A stretch of DNA of 64,000 nucleotides from Clostridiales bacterium (GTDB taxonomy: Bacteria > Bacillota > Clostridia > Oscillospirales > Oscillospiraceae), in the NCBI GenBank assembly GCA_004551945.1, contig SFPN01000005.1:15023-79022 (forward strand). The letters run 5' to 3'. Under the pieces are notes generated by a model. It ran no database searches, had not been told where the DNA came from, and saw only the letters and a program-made list of their open reading frames with translations. Positions 35,412 through 43,086 of this stretch are shown here, piece after piece (within the stretch, counting starts at the first letter, position 1; the number at the start of each line of letters is the position of its first letter). The position numbers were made by a program, and so were the translations under genes.

Positions 35412-35442
35412 AAACGCGCCCCGGAAGACCCAGGGCGCGTCT
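35412..35442 (-). terminator. Probable terminator after cysteine desulfurase gene
   Basis: Stem ACGCGCCC/GGGCGCGT with an 11-base loop, followed on the minus strand by TTGTCTG. The T run is short, so confidence is moderate. Confidence 0.6.
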
Positions 35443-35447
35443 GCTGG

Positions 35448-36566
35448 CTAGGACGGCATCCGCCCGGCCAGTTCCAGGAAACGCTCCACCTCCCGGGGGG
35501 TGTTGAAGGCGGAAAAGCTCACCCGAAGGGTCCCCGTCTTTTCGGTTCCGGCGGTGATGTGGGCCTGGGGGGCGCAGTGAAGGCCCGTCCGCAGGGCCAG
35601 GCCCTGCCGGGCCAGCCACTCCCCGGCCTGTCCCGCGTCCCGGTCCGCCAGACGGAAGGAGAGCACACCGCTCTGATGCTCCCGGCTGGCAAACACCTGG
35701 ACCCCAGGCAGCCGGGCCAGCCCTGCCGCCGCCTGGTTTTTCAGGGCGATCTCATGGCGCAGGAGCTTCTCCGTCCCCCTTTTCCGGACGAAGCGCATGC
35801 CCTCCAGCAGGCCCGCCGCCCCGGGGACGTTGTGGGTTCCGGCCTCCAGCCGGTCGGGGAGAAAGTCCGGCATCTCCTGGAGCATGGAAAGGCTGCCGGT
35901 GCCCCCCTCCATCAGGGGCTGGACTTTTTCCCCCCGGCACAGGAGCAGGCCGGTGCCCTGGGGACCGTAAAGCCCCTTGTGCCCGGGCATCGCCACGAAT
36001 TCCGCCCCCCAGTCCTCCATGCGGATGGGCAGCAGCCCCGCCGACTGGGCGGCGTCCACAATGAGGGGCACCTGCCGCCGGCGGCAGCGGGCGGCGATCT
36101 CCTCCACCGGGAGGATGAAGCCGAAAACGTTGGACACATGGGTGCAGATCACCACATCCACCGTCTCGTCCAGCTGCCGGTCCAGCTCCTCCAGAAGCCG
36201 CTCCGGCTGGAACAAAGGCGTTCGCAGGGTCCGCAGGTGAACCTCCGGAATGGCCGCCAGAGGGCGGGTCACCGCGTTGTGCTCGTACCCGGTGAGAAGC
36301 ACGGTGCTTCCCGGCTTTACCAGGGTTTTGATGGCAATGTTCAGCCCGTGGGTGGCGCTGGTGGTGAGGATCACCCGCTCCGGCTCCGCCACCTGAAACA
36401 GGGCGGCGGCCTCCTCCCGGCAGGCCAGCAGGGTTTTGGCCGCCCGGGCGGCCGGGCCGTAATCCCCCCGTCCCGGGGAGGCCATGGTGACCATGGCCTC
36501 CCCCATGGCCCGCCGGACCGCCGGGGGCTTCTGGAGGGAGGTGGCGGCACTGTCAAAATAGATCAC
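35448..36566 (-). CDS. Cysteine desulfurase family aminotransferase class V
   Basis: A 372-residue PLP enzyme of the cysteine desulfurase family, which takes sulfur (or selenium) from cysteine or selenocysteine to an active-site cysteine. The N-terminus IYFDSAATSLQKP is typical. The PLP lysine is in AMPGHKGLYGPQGTG, and the catalytic cysteine is in ALRTGLHCAPQAH. The start is GTG at 36566, seven bases after GGGAGG, overlapping the stop of the DUF3343 gene as GTGA. Coupling to a Se/S-carrier-like protein suggests the sulfur or selenium is handed to it. Which of the two elements is used cannot be told. Confidence 0.88.
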   Translation of the reverse strand: MIYFDSAATSLQKPPAVRRAMGEAMVTMASPGRGDYGPAARAAKTLLACREEAAALFQVAEPERVILTTSATHGLNIAIKTLVKPGSTVLLTGYEHNAVTRPLAAIPEVHLRTLRTPLFQPERLLEELDRQLDETVDVVICTHVSNVFGFILPVEEIAARCRRRQVPLIVDAAQSAGLLPIRMEDWGAEFVAMPGHKGLYGPQGTGLLLCRGEKVQPLMEGGTGSLSMLQEMPDFLPDRLEAGTHNVPGAAGLLEGMRFVRKRGTEKLLRHEIALKNQAAAGLARLPGVQVFASREHQSGVLSFRLADRDAGQAGEWLARQGLALRTGLHCAPQAHITAGTEKTGTLRVSFSAFNTPREVERFLELAGRMPS

Positions 36567-36814
36567 AGCTCCACCTCCCGGTAGCCGTACCCTTCCGCGC
36601 TCACGTAGACCCCCTGGTGGGGCAGACCTGTCCCGTTCAGGATGGTCAGGGCCCGGGACAGGGCGTGGGCGGGAATCTTCACCGAATAGCTGCATCCGGC
36701 GGGGGATATCTCCGCCGGAGATCGGAGGATCCGGGCCGGAATCCCGGCCCGCTCCAGAGCTTTGGAAATCCGCTGCGCGTTGGTCTGGGATCGGCACATA
36801 ATGAGATAAAACAT
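36563..36814 (-). CDS. DUF3343 (putative Se/S carrier-like) protein
   Basis: An 83-residue DUF3343 protein. These small proteins commonly sit beside cysteine desulfurases or selenium-metabolism genes and are described as putative Se/S carriers. A single conserved-looking cysteine lies in AGCSYSVKIPA near residue 40. The N-terminus MFYLIMCRSQTNAQRISKAL matches the family. The ATG at 36814 follows GGAGG by five bases. It overlaps the desulfurase start by four bases. Its leader holds a hairpin near 36827-36850 and a strong one at 36860-36890. Confidence 0.8.
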   Translation of the reverse strand: MFYLIMCRSQTNAQRISKALERAGIPARILRSPAEISPAGCSYSVKIPAHALSRALTILNGTGLPHQGVYVSAEGYGYREVEL

Positions 36815-36859
36815 AGGAACCTCCATGCGCTGTGCAAGCGCGATGGGAGGGGGCTCTCA

Positions 36860-36890
36860 CCGGCCCGGGATTTTCCCGGGCCGGGTTTTG
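36860..36890 (+). terminator. Orphan plus-strand terminator-like hairpin
   Basis: Stem CCGGCCCGGGA/TCCCGGGCCGG, three-base loop, then GTTTTGTTTTTG on the plus strand. No plus-strand gene was recognised upstream. On the minus strand it lies in the 5' leader of the DUF3343 gene and lacks a T run. Confidence 0.5.
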
Positions 36891-36898
36891 TTTTTGAG

Positions 36899-36941
36899 AC
36901 AAAAAAGCTCCTCCCGCACCCATTCTATGCGCGGGAGGAGA
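36899..36941 (-). terminator. Intrinsic terminator after ispF
   Basis: Stem CTCCTCCCGC/GCGGGAGGAG with a 13-base loop, then CTTTTTTG on the minus strand, 27 bases past the ispF stop. Confidence 0.88.
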
Positions 36942-36967
36942 AAACGTGTCGATTTCGTCCCCTTGGT

Positions 36968-37447
36968 TTACTTGTCCAGCGTCTCCAGAAGGACCACGCT
37001 GTGGGCGGCAATGCCCTGCTCCCGCCCGGTAAAGCCCAGACCCTCTTCCGTGGTGGCCTTTACGCTGATGGCGCTCACCGGCACCCCCATGGCCCGGGAT
37101 AGATTCTGCCTCATCCGGGGGATGTGGGGCATGAGCTTGGGCTGCTGGGCCAGAATGGTCATGTCGGCGTTTTCCACCCGCCAGCCCGCCTGGTGCAGCA
37201 GGTCCATGACCTTCCCCAAAAGCACCAGGCTGGAGATGCCCGCGTAGCTGGGGTCCTTGTCCGGGAAATGCTGGCCGATATCCCCCAGGGCCGCCGCCCC
37301 CAGCAGGGCGTCCATCAGCGCGTGGGTGACCACGTCCGCGTCGGAGTGGCCCAGAAGGCCCAGGGCGTGGGGGATCTCCACCCCGCCCAGAATAAGCTTC
37401 CGCCCGGGCACCAGCCGGTGCACATCATATCCGTGTCCTATCCGCAT
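36968..37447 (-). CDS. ispF: 2-C-methyl-D-erythritol 2,4-cyclodiphosphate synthase
   Basis: Fifth enzyme of the MEP isoprenoid pathway; forms the cyclic diphosphate. The 159-residue protein starts [12 protein letters not shown] with metal ligands Asp8 and His10, then [20 protein letters not shown] with His42. The C-terminal [20 protein letters not shown] segment is typical. The ATG at 37447 lies two bases after the ispD stop, with GGGA upstream. The order carD-ispD-ispF is common in clostridia, although here a terminator separates carD. Confidence 0.97.
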   Translation of the reverse strand: MRIGHGYDVHRLVPGRKLILGGVEIPHALGLLGHSDADVVTHALMDALLGAAALGDIGQHFPDKDPSYAGISSLVLLGKVMDLLHQAGWRVENADMTILAQQPKLMPHIPRMRQNLSRAMGVPVSAISVKATTEEGLGFTGREQGIAAHSVVLLETLDK

Positions 37448-37449
37448 GG

Positions 37450-38181
37450 TCAGCGTCCCATCCTTTCCGCGATGATTGCATCTGCCCACAGCAGGTCTGC
37501 CGGGGTGGTGATTTTCAGGTTTTCCTCGCTGCCCTGGGTCAGGCGCACAGGAAAGCCCAGCCGCTCCACCGCCGAGCAGTCGTCTGTAAGGACGGCTCCC
37601 TCCTCCATGGCCTTGGTCTCCGCCGTCTGGATGAGGTCGGCGTCAAAGACCTGGGGCGTCTGAACGGCAAAAAGTTCGTCACGGTCCGGGGTCTCCTGGA
37701 TGACCCCGTCCTTCGCCCGCTTGATGGTGTCCTTCACCGGGATGGCCGGGGCGGCGGCAGAGCACTGCCGGGCCGCTTCAATGGCCGTCTCGATGACCTC
37801 CCGGGTCACAAAGGGACGGGCCCCGTCGTGAATGGCGAGGAGGGCCGCCTCCGGGTCCGCCGCCTTCAGGCCCGCCAGCACCGACTCCGTGCGGCTCTCG
37901 CCCCCCTTGACCACCCGGCGGACCTTGGAGAAGCCCTCCCGGCGGCACAGCTCGCCAATGGCCACCATCAGGTCCTCCCGGGTGACAATGACGATCTCAT
38001 CCACCAGGTCCGAGCTCTGGAAGGGGGCCAGGGTATAGGCCAGCAGGGGCCGTCCCCCCATGGGGCAGAGGATCTTGTCCACCCCCTCCATCCGGGAGGC
38101 CCGGCCAGCCGCCACGATCACCGCCGAGCAGGTCCGGGCCGGCGCCTGCTTCTTCCCAAACAGCTTTTCTAAGAAACCCAT
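37450..38181 (-). CDS. ispD: 2-C-methyl-D-erythritol 4-phosphate cytidylyltransferase
   Basis: Third enzyme of the MEP pathway; joins CTP and methylerythritol phosphate. The 243-residue protein has a short N-terminal extension (about 18 residues, [13 protein letters not shown]) before the nucleotide-binding motif [15 protein letters not shown], then the IHDGARPFV segment and the C-terminal [11 protein letters not shown] loop. GGGAGG precedes the ATG. The extension starts with a short amphipathic stretch not seen in E. coli IspD. It is directly followed by ispF. Confidence 0.95.
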   Translation of the reverse strand: MGFLEKLFGKKQAPARTCSAVIVAAGRASRMEGVDKILCPMGGRPLLAYTLAPFQSSDLVDEIVIVTREDLMVAIGELCRREGFSKVRRVVKGGESRTESVLAGLKAADPEAALLAIHDGARPFVTREVIETAIEAARQCSAAAPAIPVKDTIKRAKDGVIQETPDRDELFAVQTPQVFDADLIQTAETKAMEEGAVLTDDCSAVERLGFPVRLTQGSEENLKITTPADLLWADAIIAERMGR

Positions 38182-38205
38182 GTGTCCTCCCTTTCCGATC
38201 AGGCC

Positions 38206-38233
38206 AAAAAAGGAGCCGGCCGGCTCCTTTTTT
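38206..38233 (-). terminator. Intrinsic terminator after carD
   Basis: Perfect palindrome AAAAAAGGAGCCGG/CCGGCTCCTTTTTT between carD and ispD. The symmetric A and T runs could let it work in both directions. Confidence 0.9.
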
Positions 38234-38247
38234 CTCTGTCTCTTACG

Positions 38248-38727
38248 CTATGCGCCCAGGGCCGCGTCCATGCGGGACTCCGCCTCCTGATAGCTGATGG
38301 ACTGGGCCATGCCGATCTCAGAGATCAGAATCTGCTTGGCGGAGTGGAGCATTTTCCGCTCCCCGGTGGACAGGCCCCGGCGGCTCTCCCGGAGCATGAG
38401 GCTTTTGACCACCTTGGCCACCTCCATAAGGTCGCCGCTTTTCAGCCGCAGCATGTTCTCCCGGTAGCGGTGGTTCCAGTTGGGCTCCAGCGCCACCTCC
38501 AGGCCTGCGATCTGGCAGAGAATCTGCTCCACCTGGTCCCCGGTGAGGATGGCCCGGACGCCGATCTCCCGGCAGCTTTCGGTGGGGATCATCACCACCA
38601 TGTCCCCTACGGGCAGACGGAGACTGTAGTAGTCCCGAAGGACGCCGTTCACCTTCCGCGTTACGATGCCGTCCACGATCCCCGCGCCGTGCATGGGATG
38701 GACGATCTTGTCTCCGATCCGGAACAT
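38248..38727 (-). CDS. carD: CarD/CdnL family transcription regulator
   Basis: A 159-residue CarD/CdnL-type protein. The N-terminal RNA-polymerase-interaction (Tudor-like) domain begins FRIGDKIVHPMHGAGIVDGI. A helical C-terminal DNA-binding domain follows (WNHRYRENMLRLKSGD). CarD stabilises open promoter complexes, especially at rRNA promoters. The ATG at 38727 follows GGAGG; 57 codons of open frame upstream are non-conserved and lie over the promoter, so they are rejected. It has its own promoter and terminator. Confidence 0.93.
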   Translation of the reverse strand: MFRIGDKIVHPMHGAGIVDGIVTRKVNGVLRDYYSLRLPVGDMVVMIPTESCREIGVRAILTGDQVEQILCQIAGLEVALEPNWNHRYRENMLRLKSGDLMEVAKVVKSLMLRESRRGLSTGERKMLHSAKQILISEIGMAQSISYQEAESRMDAALGA

Positions 38728-38812
38728 CGACCCACCTCCTGAGCCATCACTATCCACTTGCTGCCTTCGGTCACACACTCCTGCCTCTATGTCTGAAATA
38801 AAGATTAGTATT

Positions 38813-38841
38813 ATTATACCGTTGTTTTGTATGGTTTGCAA
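38813..38841 (-). promoter_or_regulatory. SigA-type promoter for carD
   Basis: Minus strand: TTGCAA, 17-base spacer, TATAAT. The leader before the carD ATG is about 80 bases. Confidence 0.68.
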
Positions 38842-38902
38842 GCATTTCCCCAGAAAAATGTTGTAAAATCCCCTGTTTTTCCGGGGAAATCTGTCCAAAG
38901 CA

Positions 38903-38940
38903 TAAAAATAAGCGGCGTCAGATTTCTCTGACGCCGCTTG
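38903..38940 (-). terminator. Intrinsic terminator after zinc-ribbon gene
   Basis: Stem AAGCGGCGTCAGA/TCTGACGCCGCTT with a four-base loop, then ATTTTTA on the minus strand, 22 bases past the stop. Confidence 0.9.
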
Positions 38941-38962
38941 GATTGGCGAAACTTCAAGGAAA

Positions 38963-39238
38963 TTAAGCTTCTCTCATCCGAGCAAAGCACTCGCTGCAGT
39001 AGACGGGACGATCAGACTTGGGCTCGAAGGGAACCTTCGCCTCGCCGCCGCAGGATGCGCAGACTGCGGTGAAGTATTCGCGGGGACCGCGGGAAGCAGC
39101 CTTGCGGGCGTCACGGCAGGCCTTGCAACGCTGAGGCTCGTTCTGGAAGCCTCTCTCTGCATAGAATTCCTGCTCGCCAGCGGAGAACACGAACTCGTTA
39201 CCACACTCTTTGCATACTAAAGTCTTATCTTCGTACAT
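38963..39238 (-). CDS. Zinc-ribbon domain protein
   Basis: A 91-residue protein built of CxxC pairs: CKECG near 9-13, CKAC near 38-41, CASC near 60-63 and CSEC near 81-84. The first part (LVCKECGNEFVFSAGEQEFYAERGF) is the probable zinc-binding domain seen in many small clostridial proteins. Eight cysteines could hold two zinc ions. Function is unknown; nucleic-acid or protein binding is possible. It lies between sigH and carD and has its own terminator. Its codon use looks milder in GC than its neighbours, as in strongly expressed genes. Confidence 0.82.
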   Translation of the reverse strand: MYEDKTLVCKECGNEFVFSAGEQEFYAERGFQNEPQRCKACRDARKAASRGPREYFTAVCASCGGEAKVPFEPKSDRPVYCSECFARMREA

Positions 39239-39298
39239 GCTTTTAACCCTCTCTTTGACATTGTAACCCTGGTTTTGCGGGTCAGATAAAATATGCGA

Positions 39299-39934
39299 TC
39301 AGCCTTTGCTGTAGTCGCCATGGGAAAGATGCCGCGCAATTTTGCGCCGGATGCGTTGCACGGCGTTGTCCACCGCCTTGGTGGACCGGTTTACCTCTTC
39401 AGCAATCTCGGCATAAGACGCCCCTTCCAGGTATCGCGCCAGCACCTGGGCCTCCAGCTGGGTCAGCTGGTTCTGGATGGCCTCCTCCAGTGCCCGCAGA
39501 TTTTCCTGGTGAATCACAACATCTTCGGGATTGCCCTGGCCATGATATGCTGCGCCAAGGGATGCAACCTCCTGGTCAGCCAAAAAGAGGGACGGTTCGA
39601 GGGAGACATAGTTGTTCAGCGGAATGTGCTTGCCGCTGGCAGCGGCCTTCACCGCAGAGATGATCCGGCGGCGGATACAGAGCTCAGCGAAGGTGCGAAA
39701 CTGCGCCCCCCGGCCCGGGCGGAATTCCCGGATGGCCGAGAGCAGGCCCAGCATACCCTCCTGGATGAGATCCTCGCTGTCGCCCCCTGCAAGAAAGAAG
39801 GGGCGGGCACACGCCCGCACCAGGCGGGTGTGGCGCAGAACCAGTGCTTCCTCTGCTGCGCGGCCGCCCTGAGCGGCCTGCGCGCATAAGTCTTCGTCTG
39901 TCATACGCTGATGGGAAATAGATTCCGAATTCAT
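39299..39934 (-). CDS. sigH: Sporulation sigma factor SigH (Spo0H)
   Basis: A 211-residue sigma-70-family factor. Region 2 shows EDLIQEGMLGLLSAIREF and FRTFAELCIRRRIISAVK, followed by the SigH hallmark HIPLNNYVSLE. Region 4 ends with GASYAEIAEEVNRSTKAVDNAVQRIRRK. SigH directs genes for sporulation entry. There is a perfect-looking promoter right upstream, leaving only about eight bases of leader before the ATG at 39934 and no clear ribosome-binding site. A second in-frame ATG at 39904 also lacks one. So the message may be near-leaderless, or the transcription start may lie elsewhere. Confidence 0.92.
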   Translation of the reverse strand: MNSESISHQRMTDEDLCAQAAQGGRAAEEALVLRHTRLVRACARPFFLAGGDSEDLIQEGMLGLLSAIREFRPGRGAQFRTFAELCIRRRIISAVKAAASGKHIPLNNYVSLEPSLFLADQEVASLGAAYHGQGNPEDVVIHQENLRALEEAIQNQLTQLEAQVLARYLEGASYAEIAEEVNRSTKAVDNAVQRIRRKIARHLSHGDYSKG

Positions 39935-39949
39935 AATTTTTTCATAATC

Positions 39950-39978
39950 ATTATAGTTGACTTCCTGAAGGAAGTCAA
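39950..39978 (-). promoter_or_regulatory. SigA promoter of sigH with embedded palindrome
   Basis: Minus strand: TTGACT, 17-base spacer, TATAAT. A perfect 10-bp inverted repeat (TTGACTTCCT, two bases, AGGAAGTCAA; 39957-39978) covers the -35 and nearly all of the spacer, which is a good shape for a repressor operator. A Spo0A-box-like TTCGACG lies at 40037-40043. Confidence 0.7.
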
Positions 39979-40071
39979 GGGAATTATCAAGTTAATGCTA
40001 AATTTCAAAAAATTTGCGTCATTTTTGTACAATTTTTTCGACGGTTTCTGCATGGTTTCCTGCATTCTCTT

Positions 40072-41115
40072 TTAAAGCCGCAGCTGTTCCTGGCCCTGGA
40101 AGGGGAGGTTCAGGTGCTCGTAAGCCAGGCGGGTGACGCACCGGCCCCGGGGCGTCCGGGTGAGAAAACCGATCTGCATCAGGTAGGGCTCGTACACATC
40201 CTCCAGGGTCACAGCCTCCTCCCCCACGGTGGCAGCCAGGGTCTCCAGCCCCACAGGGCCGCCGCCGTAATGGGTGATGATGCTGCGGAGCATCCGCCGG
40301 TCCACCTCGTCCAGACCCAGGCGGTCCACCTCCAGGGCGATCAGGGCCTGGTCGGCCACCCCCTTGGTGATGACGCCCCCGGCACGGACCTGGGCAAAGT
40401 CCCGCACCCGGCGGAGCAGCCGGTTGGCGATGCGGGGGGTGCCTCTGGCCCGGCGGGCGATCTCCGCCGCCCCCTCCGCCTCAATGGGTACCCCTAAAAT
40501 CCCGGCGCTGCGGGTGACGATCTGAGCCAGCTCCTCCGGGCTGTACAGCTCCAGCCGGAGCATCACCCCGAACCGGTCCCGAAGGGGAGCGGAGAGCTGG
40601 CCCGCCCGGGTGGTAGCCCCGATGAGGGTGAACTTGGGCAGGTCCAGCCGGATGGAGTTGGCGGAGGGTCCCTTGCCGATGATGATGTCGATGGCGTAGT
40701 CCTCCATGGCCGGGTAAAGGATCTCCTCCACCGCCCGGTTCAGCCGGTGGATCTCGTCCACAAAGAGGATGTCGTTTTCGTTTAAGTTGGTGAGCAGGGC
40801 TGCCAGGTCCCCGGGCTTTTCAATGGCGGGGCCGGAGGTGATGCGGATGTTCACCCCCATCTCGTTGGCGATGATCCCGGAGAGGGTGGTTTTGCCCAGA
40901 CCCGGGGGGCCGTGAAGGAGCACATGGTCCAGGGGCTCCCCCCGCAGCTTGGCCGCGTCAATGAACACCGACAGGTTGTCCTTGGCCTTCTGCTGGCCGA
41001 TGTACTCCGTCAGGGTTTTGGGCCGGAGAGAGCCTTCCCCCTCGTCCGCCTGGGTGAGCGAGGTGGTCACCAGAGGCTCCTGGTTCTCTTCCATGGAAGA
41101 AAAATCTATGCTCAT
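40072..41115 (-). CDS. ruvB: Holliday junction branch-migration ATPase RuvB
   Basis: Hexameric AAA+ motor of the RuvABC resolvasome. The 347-residue protein has Walker [10 protein letters not shown], Walker B DEIHRLN, sensor ATTRAG and the C-terminal winged helix ending in the [10 protein letters not shown] segment. AAGGAGG precedes the ATG. It follows ruvA by 13 bases. No clear intrinsic terminator is seen downstream; the next 137 bases to sigH are AT-rich and carry regulatory sequence for sigH. Confidence 0.98.
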   Translation of the reverse strand: MSIDFSSMEENQEPLVTTSLTQADEGEGSLRPKTLTEYIGQQKAKDNLSVFIDAAKLRGEPLDHVLLHGPPGLGKTTLSGIIANEMGVNIRITSGPAIEKPGDLAALLTNLNENDILFVDEIHRLNRAVEEILYPAMEDYAIDIIIGKGPSANSIRLDLPKFTLIGATTRAGQLSAPLRDRFGVMLRLELYSPEELAQIVTRSAGILGVPIEAEGAAEIARRARGTPRIANRLLRRVRDFAQVRAGGVITKGVADQALIALEVDRLGLDEVDRRMLRSIITHYGGGPVGLETLAATVGEEAVTLEDVYEPYLMQIGFLTRTPRGRCVTRLAYEHLNLPFQGQEQLRL

Positions 41116-41128
41116 GGGGCTGCCTCCT

Positions 41129-41731
41129 TTACTTTACCATCTTCCGCAGGGCCTGGCGGACGATCTCCTCCAGGGTGAGCTTCTCCAGGTCCAGCCCCTT
41201 GAGGGCTGCGGTGATCTCCGCCGGGCTGTATCCCAGCACTGCCAGGGCAGCGGAGGCCTCGGAGGTCTTGTTCTGGGGAATCACCGTCACGCCGGTGCCG
41301 CCGTAGCTCTCCTCCGCCGCGGGGAGCTGGCCCTTGGCCAGCTTGTCCTTCAGCTCCAGAATCACCCGCTGGGCAATCTTCTTGCCGATGCCCTGAGCCA
41401 CCATCAGAGCCTTCTCATTGCCGGTGATAATGGCGGTGGCCAGGGCCTCTGGGGTGGAGGCTGAGAGAATGGACAGGGCCGCCTTGGGGCCCACCCCGGA
41501 CACCCCGATGAGCATCTGGAAGCAGCTGCGCTCGTTTTCCGTTGCGAAGCCGTAGAGCTCCATGGCGTCCTCCCGGACGTTCAGGTGGGTGTAGAGCTTG
41601 GCCTTCTGCCCCACCTGGAGGGCAGAGAGTGTGTAGCTGGTAGTGCGGCAGGCGTAGCCCACGCCGCCGCAGTCGATCACCGCCAGGTTGGGGGCCAGGT
41701 GGCCCACGGTGCCGCTGAGATAGTAGAACAC
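41129..41731 (-). CDS. ruvA: Holliday junction DNA-binding protein RuvA
   Basis: Binds the four-way junction and loads RuvB. The 200-residue protein has the N-terminal OB domain ([11 protein letters not shown] start), helix-hairpin-helix motifs in the middle ([19 protein letters not shown] and [20 protein letters not shown]), and a flexible linker to the RuvB-binding C-terminal domain. I chose the GTG at 41731, nine bases after AAAGGGG, which gives the family start. A TTG two codons earlier is too close to that site. Confidence 0.96.
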   Translation of the reverse strand: MFYYLSGTVGHLAPNLAVIDCGGVGYACRTTSYTLSALQVGQKAKLYTHLNVREDAMELYGFATENERSCFQMLIGVSGVGPKAALSILSASTPEALATAIITGNEKALMVAQGIGKKIAQRVILELKDKLAKGQLPAAEESYGGTGVTVIPQNKTSEASAALAVLGYSPAEITAALKGLDLEKLTLEEIVRQALRKMVK

Positions 41732-41765
41732 AGGCAAGCGCCCCTTTCTTCTGGTGTTTGTTCCG

Positions 41766-42254
41766 TCACGGTTGGTATAACCGGGAGGTGTGGGACCGGG
41801 CGTGGCACAGAGCGATGGCCACTGCGTCCGCCGCGTCGTCCGGCTTGGGCACCCCGGGGAGCTTCAAGATCCGCTTGGTCATGTCCATGACCTGGTGCTT
41901 TTCCGCCTTTCCGTAGCCCACCACCGCCTGCTTCACCTGGGAGGGGGTGTATTCAAAGATCTCCACCCCCAGCTTGGCCGCCGCCGCCAGGATCACCCCC
42001 CGGGCCTGGGCCACCCCGATGCCGGTGGTGACGTTGGTGTTGAAGAACAGCTCCTCAATGGCCATGGCGTCGGGCTGAAAGGTGGCAATCAGGGTCTCCA
42101 TATCCTGCTGGATCTGGAGCAGCCGCTGGGGCATGGGAACCCCCGCCGGGGTGTTGATGGCCCCGCAGCGCACCAGCCGGGCCTGTCCCCGGTCCGCCTC
42201 CAAAACGCCGAAGCCCACGATGGCGTAGCCCGGGTCGATGCCTAAAATGCGCAC
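41766..42254 (-). CDS. ruvC: Holliday junction resolvase RuvC
   Basis: Endonuclease that cuts Holliday junctions symmetrically. The 162-residue protein starts RILGIDPGYAIVGFG, with catalytic Asp in GIDPG. Glu in the MAIEELFFN segment and the C-terminal DAADAVAIALCHAR acid pair complete the active site. The start is GTG with GGGGAGGGGAG upstream. It is first in ruvC-ruvA-ruvB, with a promoter-like sequence at 42287-42316. Confidence 0.97.
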   Translation of the reverse strand: MRILGIDPGYAIVGFGVLEADRGQARLVRCGAINTPAGVPMPQRLLQIQQDMETLIATFQPDAMAIEELFFNTNVTTGIGVAQARGVILAAAAKLGVEIFEYTPSQVKQAVVGYGKAEKHQVMDMTKRILKLPGVPKPDDAADAVAIALCHARSHTSRLYQP

Positions 42255-42286
42255 GGTCTCCCCTCCCCGATTCGTATTATCGAACT

Positions 42287-42316
42287 ATTGTACCATAAAA
42301 GGCCAGCCCTCCGCAA
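42287..42316 (-). promoter_or_regulatory. SigA-type promoter for ruvCAB
   Basis: Minus strand: TTGCGG, 18-base spacer, TACAAT. No LexA-type box was recognised close to it. Confidence 0.5.
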
Positions 42317-42331
42317 GCCCTGATCCCCCTA

Positions 42332-42368
42332 AGAAGAACCCCCATCGTTCGGAAGAAACGATGGGGGT
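42332..42368 (-). terminator. Intrinsic terminator after YhhQ-type gene
   Basis: Stem of about 12 bases, ACCCCCATCGTT/AACGATGGGGGT, followed on the minus strand by TTCTTCTTAG. It lies just past the transporter stop and before the ruvC promoter. Confidence 0.8.
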
Positions 42369-42381
42369 AGAAAGCAGGACC

Positions 42382-43086
42382 TTAGTCCTTGATGACGCCC
42401 TTCTGCTTCATGGCCCGGGCCAGATAGACAACGGGCGTGTCGATGAGGCTGGTGAAAATGAAGATCAGATAACTGGTCACCATCACGGACAGGAGGGTTT
42501 GGGTGTCGTACCAGCCGGCAAAGGCCAGAAGGGTAAAGAGAACGGTGTTGAGAATCTGGGAGATCAGCGTGGAGCCGTTGTTGCGCAGCCACAGATAGCC
42601 CTTGCTGTCCCCGGTCTTTTGGGTGGTGAAGGCCCACCAGCGGTGGTACAGCCACACGTCAAACCGCTGGGACACCACATAGCCCACAAAGCTGGCCAGC
42701 AGCATCCGGGGGGTGGTGGAGAAGATGGCGGTAATGTGCTCAAAGGCCCAGTCCGATTCGGCGGGGGTGTACAGCAGCCAGTACTGGGTGAAGAGGATCA
42801 TGATAATTGCGGCGAACACCCCCAGCCACACCGCCCTGGAGGCACTCTTCTTCCCTTCATTCTCACTGAGGATATCGGTGATGAGGTAGGTAGAGGCAAA
42901 CATGACGTTGCCCAGGGTCTGCTCCATGCCAAACCCCTGGATGAGGATGAGCACCTCTACGTTTGCAAAGATGGTGGCGGCCACCGTCATGGCGTACAGG
43001 CCGGTCTTGCCGAACAGCCGGTAGGCCGCTAGCACCGCCCCATAGATCAGCAGGACCGAGCCTGCCAGCAGCAGTTCGTTAGGCAT
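42382..43086 (-). CDS. Queuosine-precursor transporter, YhhQ/VUT family
   Basis: A 234-residue inner-membrane protein with about six hydrophobic helices, of the YhhQ (COG1738, VUT) family. E. coli YhhQ imports preQ0 and preQ1, and relatives import queuine. Family landmarks include STYLITDILSENEGKKSA and the ASFVGYVVSQRFDVWLYHRW and NNGSTLISQILNTVLF segments. The ATG at 43086 follows GGAGG by six bases and overlaps the radical-SAM gene by eight bases, so the two are coupled. Substrate (preQ1, preQ0 or queuine) is not decided by sequence; the neighbouring enzyme and leader favour queuine or preQ1. Confidence 0.88.
   Translation of the reverse strand: MPNELLLAGSVLLIYGAVLAAYRLFGKTGLYAMTVAATIFANVEVLILIQGFGMEQTLGNVMFASTYLITDILSENEGKKSASRAVWLGVFAAIIMILFTQYWLLYTPAESDWAFEHITAIFSTTPRMLLASFVGYVVSQRFDVWLYHRWWAFTTQKTGDSKGYLWLRNNGSTLISQILNTVLFTLLAFAGWYDTQTLLSVMVTSYLIFIFTSLIDTPVVYLARAMKQKGVIKD

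Noticed and set aside
36567..36923. N-terminal extension of the cysteine desulfurase
   Set aside because: It overlaps the DUF3343 gene in another frame and has no conserved sequence; the GTG start with GGGAGG fits the family.
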